In this document: piece by piece, positions 60,801 through 64,000 of the stretch
Layout of the letters: each line of letters opens with the position of its first letter
Position numbering within the stretch: position 1 is the stretch's first letter
Source: Gp7-AA10 sp035636095
GTDB taxonomy: Bacteria; Acidobacteriota; Thermoanaerobaculia; Gp7-AA8
Assembly (NCBI GenBank): GCA_035636095.1
Contig: DASPZU010000084.1
Coordinates: 62,001-126,000, forward strand
DNA: 64,000 nt
Reading direction: 5' to 3'
Made by a program: the position numbers and the translations under genes
Notes under the pieces: generated by a model
The model's input: only the letters and a program-made list of their open reading frames with translations
What the model was told of the DNA's origin: nothing
Database searches by the model: none

Positions 60801-61983
60801 CGACCCCTGCGTCGACGCGGTAATACTTGTGAAAGTAATCCTTGAAATCGACTTCCAGGGGAACGCCATTCTGGAGCTTGAAGACGCGTATCGTGTCTCC
60901 TGTGGCCAATATCAGATAGCCATCGCCGTATTTGAAGGCATTCGAATAAGTTGCGGTTGTTGTCTGATAATCGCTCAGACGTGTGTATGAGCCGCCGGAG
61001 GGCGCAAGGGTTGTAATGGCCAGGCCTGTAAGATTGTTGAAGGTGACGAAGAAATTTGTTCCATCAGAAACGATGCCCTTGAATGCACCGCTGGGATTGC
61101 TGAACGTGGCGAGAGGAGCGCCGCCATTGACGAGTGAATCACTCGTGTAGATTTCTACCGTGCCATCGTTCGTCACGCTCGCGATGCGGTCAGCATTCGC
61201 ATTCTTTGCCCAGGTAGCCATTGACTTGCTGACCGACTGCCTCTTAATCGGCTGGGCACGGTTGGTCACGTCCCACACGTTCGATGCGTTGCCGCCGTTA
61301 GGGATCAGAGCGTAGTAGCGGCCGTCACTGCCTTTGAGGACGACGATGTTGAGCGGGAAGAACTCGTCGGGGCCCATTGCGTCCAACGCGCGATGAAAGA
61401 CCGGTGTTGCCGTAGCGTCGATAATCCCCCACCCGAAATACGAATTGCCCAGGTAGATGTACCCCTGGTCGTCGTAATCGAGGCCGAAGAGCCGCTCCTG
61501 GCCATCATCACGGGACGGTCCCCATCCGCCCGTTTCGGCGTAAAACATCCAGTCCGGCGACAGAAAACGATCTGGCGCGCACGCCGGCAATGAGCATTGC
61601 GTCCTGGCGACAGGTGCTGCGAGTTGCTCATTGCTGGCGAGCCGTGTGAAGAACGTATCCGCTTTGTAAACAACAGCGGCACTGCCGATGATGAAGTAGA
61701 TCCGGTTGTGCGGCAGATCCGGATAGACGTGAAAGGCGCGAGAGGTGCGGAATGGCTGCTGAAAGTCCTGGGTGGCCTGGGAGTCGAGAAAACGACCCGT
61801 AAACGTGCTGATGGCCGTTGGATACCCTGGAGTGAGCAGGCCGTTATGGCTCTCGATGCATCCTACACACTTGACGTCAACTCCAGGCGTCGCGGCCGGC
61901 TTCGGCCAATACTGAGCGACCGCCGGCATTGTGGTCGAAACAACGACAATAACGAACCTCGCGATGGTTCGGATCACCTTCAC
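57829..61983 (-). CDS. large secreted PKD-repeat protein
   Basis: A 1384-residue exported protein. A signal peptide (VIRTIARFVIVVVSTTMPAVAQ) leads into a beta-propeller-like N-terminal half (about 40-450) with repeated Asp/Gly/aromatic blades. Then come Ig/PKD-type domains and, in the C-terminal third, four tandem units of about 115 residues, each with a Cys-containing start (NVFFTY), GFNYDF.CA.HTFTW and FGDG PKD core. Pro-rich linkers join them, and a last PKD domain closes the protein. No catalytic motif is visible; it may be an adhesin or surface scaffold. The start is set at GTG 61983, about nine bases after GAGAGGGGG; an ATG at 62025 in the same frame is less likely. Confidence 0.8.
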   Translation of the reverse strand: MKVIRTIARFVIVVVSTTMPAVAQYWPKPAATPGVDVKCVGCIESHNGLLTPGYPTAISTFTGRFLDSQATQDFQQPFRTSRAFHVYPDLPHNRIYFIIGSAAVVYKADTFFTRLASNEQLAAPVARTQCSLPACAPDRFLSPDWMFYAETGGWGPSRDDGQERLFGLDYDDQGYIYLGNSYFGWGIIDATATPVFHRALDAMGPDEFFPLNIVVLKGSDGRYYALIPNGGNASNVWDVTNRAQPIKRQSVSKSMATWAKNANADRIASVTNDGTVEIYTSDSLVNGGAPLATFSNPSGAFKGIVSDGTNFFVTFNNLTGLAITTLAPSGGSYTRLSDYQTTTATYSNAFKYGDGYLILATGDTIRVFKLQNGVPLEVDFKDYFHKYYRVDAGVGYTHPNWDFFWDSTVVKRNNHTYIITTAYGLGDVYELPSSNSIAVTNQGSKGTVNPYAPAPGPFYGDPVGFIATTPASTAMTLSWNFGNTEASVSADPNIVPGATGAAVTHRYSGLTTLPATRTVTATNAADSSINAQVSVTLQKPTPRFGISSKYLFVQPNASSPAPIVYGDAFFDASDGSVESHYDTWTLDGVAANVVPAFLQSAGACGAHTLSFNAQYGPYSAPGVPLGSPLPFGISPFNYVVRPFAAGIDVTSDSSNVTFTGNVRTSANTNVISQPQASTLAYRWELLNGNQPVTAAGNPSGTVGGDGTVRFIVPRSIFTGTNYRAHLNVTSPNGIGATCAGMTSADAFTDLLNGPDPTIQASCTGANNTPPCSFTVASASGADISAWTYSWSTSPPTGVTAPTSSDKTYTPSFANAGPYTISATVSNAIGSKLVSTSITVPAPTCPAMAAGNNVFIDYRGNSGCSEYGGSCTSGEPLTFTAATFNYDYSCATHTFTWSFGDGQTASGSDKRTLTHSYSSGNYQVTLTITNPSQPQGVTMTQNVAVGGGVQPPPPPPPPPPPTPPTPTGCATMVGGVNVFFTYHNPSNSCTQSGGTCAAGEAITFTAAGFNYDFACANHTFTWNFGDGGTGSGQSVTHPFGSGGNYSVTLTITNPSQPGGATSTQPVSIGGGGPTPPTPPTPTGCPTMVANANVFFTYRNASNTCTQTGGSCAPGEAITFTATGFNYDFGCASHTFTWSFGDNGTASGQSVSHSFASGTYSVRLTISNPSQPGGVTVTQSVSVGSGAQPPPPSGSCGSLVPGSNVFVHYIGQQSGCTEVSTDCTTSESVTFTASGFGYDFNCATHGFQWDFGDGATANGRTVSHQYVTGGAFNLKLTITVNGVGFPVPQTVKVAGSGSNYPYAIGAQLIPGISNGYIFTAVKMTPGTNTATTYRWNFGDGKTDVTSIPQTSHIYADSKNYIVTLAVDGYPGSTQAYLVSRRRSAHP
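58090..59460 (-). repeat. four tandem 115-residue PKD-type repeats with poly-proline linkers
   Basis: Coding repeats at about 59460-59110, 59100-58740, 58740-58430 and 58430-58090. The second and third are most alike (for example AGEAITFTAAGFNYDF and PGEAITFTATGFNYDF), the fourth the most diverged. The longest linker is a run of 11 prolines. Similarity at DNA level makes copy-number change by recombination plausible. Confidence 0.85.
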
Positions 61984-62116
61984 CTGACGTTTCCCCCTCT
62001 CCAGATCATGCGAACCGCGAAGCAAGCCGCGGCCCAGGAATTGAGCTTATTTTCCGTCTTGGATCGAAACGGCTTGACTCAATTATTTTAACACTCGCTT
62101 GGTGCCCTCTTGCAAC

Positions 62117-62148
62117 AAAAAAAAGCGGGCCGGATTCCTCCGGCCCGC
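62117..62148 (-). terminator. rho-independent terminator of secreted-protein gene
   Basis: Perfect stem GCGGGCCGGA / TCCGGCCCGC (62125-62134 and 62139-62148). Read on the minus strand it is followed by eight T residues, so it ends the transcript of the 62179-63864 gene. The rest of the gap to the PKD gene holds only a possible TAAAAT box near 62085. Confidence 0.9.
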
Positions 62149-62178
62149 TGATTTTCAGCGTTCGATTGAGTCGCTGGA

Positions 62179-63864
62179 CTACGGAGGTGTCGTGTTGGTG
62201 CCGACTCCAGCAGGAGCGCCCGCCGGGCATCCTACGCCAACCACCAGAGGCGGCGGGCAAACGAGAACGCCACCGGCCGGTCCGATCTGAGCAACTGTGC
62301 TCGATCCAACAGGCGGCGAGCAACCGTTGCCGAGCCACGCGGCGTCGAACAGGACCGAGAAGCGGCTCTCTGCCTGCATGTTGACGGTGACCCAGTTCTG
62401 GCTTGCACGCAACGCGAGTTGCGCAGCCACGGTCGAGTTATCGCGCGAGAAGCCAATGCCACCCGCAGCCGGATTGAGACCGGCGTTGAGGTTGAGATAC
62501 ATCCAGCCACCGACATCACCCGCGGCACTCGGCGCGGCCGGGAAGACCGCTCCCGATGTCGGCACGGATGAAGTCTCCGGCAGACCTAACGCGGGAGGCG
62601 CCGGCGAAATGATCACGCCGCCAGCCTGGGTGGCTGCATTCTCATGCTCGTCGAAACGGACGATCTCAGTGAACGGGATCAACGAGTTTCCAATCGCACC
62701 AACAGTCGTACCGTTGGTCGAGCAGGCGCCGACTGTAAAGCCTTCACGCCAGATCTGGAAGTTGGTGTTGAAGCTTCCGGTGCCACCATTGATCCAGCGG
62801 GCAGCGAAGAGCGATGGCAGTGGCTGACGTCGATCAGCGCGACGATCGATGACCTGAGCCGCCGGCGCTTGGTTGGTGTAACGATCATAGAAGGTGTTCG
62901 GCAGGTTGGTGCTCGGGAACGCCTGGAGCGAACCAACACCACCACCCTCCGGGATCGCACGGATGTGGACCATCGGGCTGCCGCCAGCGGCATTGGTCAC
63001 GGCTGGATTCGGCTGGATGTTCTCGTAATCGCCGACCAGCACGTTATCGAACAGGATGTTGCCGGTGAAATACGCGGCGATGTTAGGCAGCGAAGTGTTG
63101 CAGTTGCCATTCACGTCAACCGTGATGTAGCCAATCGCATCGTTGTGCGTGCCACCGATCTTGGTCGTGGTCGCGCAGGGAATCGCAACGTTGCCGCTGA
63201 ACCCCGTGGTGAAGACGGACTGCAGGTCCGATAGCAGCCCCGGAGGAATTGCGCCCGGGAGGTTCGTGCAATTTGCAAAGCTGACGATGTTCGGATTGGT
63301 GGTCGCCAGGTTGATGGGTGTCGGAGCGCCCGCGGGACACGCCGGCAAACCAGCACCGCCGCAAGCGGGCTGTGAACCGGCGGTCGGGTTCGCCGGCTCG
63401 GCTGTCGTATTCGACGTGCCTGAGAGCGGGGCGATGACGCCGCGGTTAAAGATGTCGTACAGGTTGATGGGCTGTACGTCGTAACCGGTCAGGAAGATGT
63501 TGAAGTCGATCGCCGGGAACGACCAGTCTGTCCAAATGACCACGTGCGCGATCTGAGGAAGATTGCTCACGTTGGTGATGGTGAACAGCGTCGTCCGGGC
63601 GGTACCCTGTGGTGACTTGAAGTCGACATCGAAGAACGGCAGCAACAATGTTGCGGCTGGCGCCGTGCCGATGTCGCACGAGTCATCGTTGTTGGTCGTC
63701 GTGGGAGCAGATGCGCCACCCGCAATCGCTCCACCCGCAGCCGGCTGCGTCACACCTGAGGTGAACGACGCGTTGGGCTGTGGTGTCAGATGCCGGGTAA
63801 CGGCGAACGCCGATCCCGCCATCAGTACGGCGGCCAACATGGCCAGAACCGTGAGTTTTCTCAT
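62179..63864 (-). CDS. secreted protein of unknown function
   Basis: A 561-residue exported protein. The signal peptide (MRKLTVLAMLAAVLMAGSAF) is followed by a low-complexity segment (PAAGGAIAGGASAPTTTNND) and a beta-rich body with phrases such as CDIGTAPAATLLLPFFDVDF, TNVSNLPQIAHVVIWTDWSF and LNAGLNPAAGGIGFSRDNST. It carries several Cys, few Lys, and no catalytic motif I recognise. Composition (Asn/Thr/Ala/Gly-rich) suits an extracellular or surface-layer-like protein. TAGGAGAAAGAA precedes the ATG. It sits upstream of the PKD protein and has its own terminator. Confidence 0.8.
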   Translation of the reverse strand: MRKLTVLAMLAAVLMAGSAFAVTRHLTPQPNASFTSGVTQPAAGGAIAGGASAPTTTNNDDSCDIGTAPAATLLLPFFDVDFKSPQGTARTTLFTITNVSNLPQIAHVVIWTDWSFPAIDFNIFLTGYDVQPINLYDIFNRGVIAPLSGTSNTTAEPANPTAGSQPACGGAGLPACPAGAPTPINLATTNPNIVSFANCTNLPGAIPPGLLSDLQSVFTTGFSGNVAIPCATTTKIGGTHNDAIGYITVDVNGNCNTSLPNIAAYFTGNILFDNVLVGDYENIQPNPAVTNAAGGSPMVHIRAIPEGGGVGSLQAFPSTNLPNTFYDRYTNQAPAAQVIDRRADRRQPLPSLFAARWINGGTGSFNTNFQIWREGFTVGACSTNGTTVGAIGNSLIPFTEIVRFDEHENAATQAGGVIISPAPPALGLPETSSVPTSGAVFPAAPSAAGDVGGWMYLNLNAGLNPAAGGIGFSRDNSTVAAQLALRASQNWVTVNMQAESRFSVLFDAAWLGNGCSPPVGSSTVAQIGPAGGVLVCPPPLVVGVGCPAGAPAGVGTNTTPP

Positions 63865-64000
63865 TTCTTTCTCCTACACATCAATTGTTGATTGACTTTT
63901 TCGATAGCGTGAGCGTCACCCTCTCTCGACGATACAATCACCTCCCGCGCCGTTCTTTAAAAACCTTTATTCCGTGTCAATTGCCGTAACAGTATGGCCA
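63865..64000 (-). promoter_or_regulatory. upstream region of the last secreted-protein gene
   Basis: Read on the minus strand, TTGACA (about 63976-63971) is a good -35 box about 110 bases before the ATG; the -10 box is unclear. AGGAG lies just before the ATG. TCAAT...ATTGA near the start could form a small hairpin. I see no gene in this stretch. Confidence 0.4.

Overview
The window is high-GC bacterial DNA (roughly 60-65% GC by eye) from a Gram-negative organism. It encodes two outer-membrane beta-barrel proteins, an LpxL-like acyltransferase, a lipid-linked glycan locus, large secreted PKD-repeat and subtilisin-like proteins, and a eukaryotic-type kinase-fold protein. This mix fits Acidobacteriota (Thermoanaerobaculia/Vicinamibacteria-like) best, but that is inference from gene content. 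I see no rRNA, CRISPR array, phage or insertion sequence.

Layout. 1-5.3 kb: PilZ protein (cut by the left edge), HAD hydrolase, tandem barrel paralogues, thiolase, lysine 6-transaminase. 5.3-13.3 kb: overlapping genes for a CPBP membrane protease with duplicated architecture, a DUF4442 protein, a 1229-residue NfnB/NfnA-like flavoprotein interrupted in frame by two palindromic repeats, and MgtC. 13.9-19.2 kb: secreted proteases with PA domains (S8, HExxH metalloprotease, S8) and a 74-residue protein. 19.2-22.5 kb: an internally deleted alanine dehydrogenase remnant coupled to corA, then CIRCE-controlled groES-groEL. 22.5-30.2 kb: two frameshifted genes (VOC, AraC), a DUF2142 membrane protein, a PAS-GGDEF-EAL protein, a NarL-type two-component pair and an M20 peptidase. 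30.2-36.3 kb: S10 peptidase, surE, pcm, acylphosphatase, apt, sthA, CBS protein. 36.3-41.9 kb (minus): biotin carboxylase, biotin carrier, pseudokinase, queD, small protein. 42.4-43.6 kb (minus): tpiA-secG-tRNA-Leu(GAG). 43.6-57.8 kb: two converging glycan-assembly operons with glycosyltransferases, deacetylases, an acyltransferase, methyltransferases, a GNAT protein, a Wzt-like ABC ATPase and a GT-C/TPR protein. 57.8-64 kb: a PKD-repeat secreted protein and a second secreted protein of unknown function.

Two patterns recur. First, many genes have a -10-like hexamer (TATAAT, TAGAAT and similar) only 6-12 bases before the start codon and no Shine-Dalgarno sequence, as expected for leaderless transcripts; in two cases such boxes lie back to back in divergent gaps of 25-30 bp. 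Second, five (perhaps six) protein-coding genes contain a 40-60 bp stretch of about 22-33% GC in which conserved peptide sequence is written with A/T-ending rare codons. These patterns, the in-frame palindromes and the pseudokinase are the points most worth following up.
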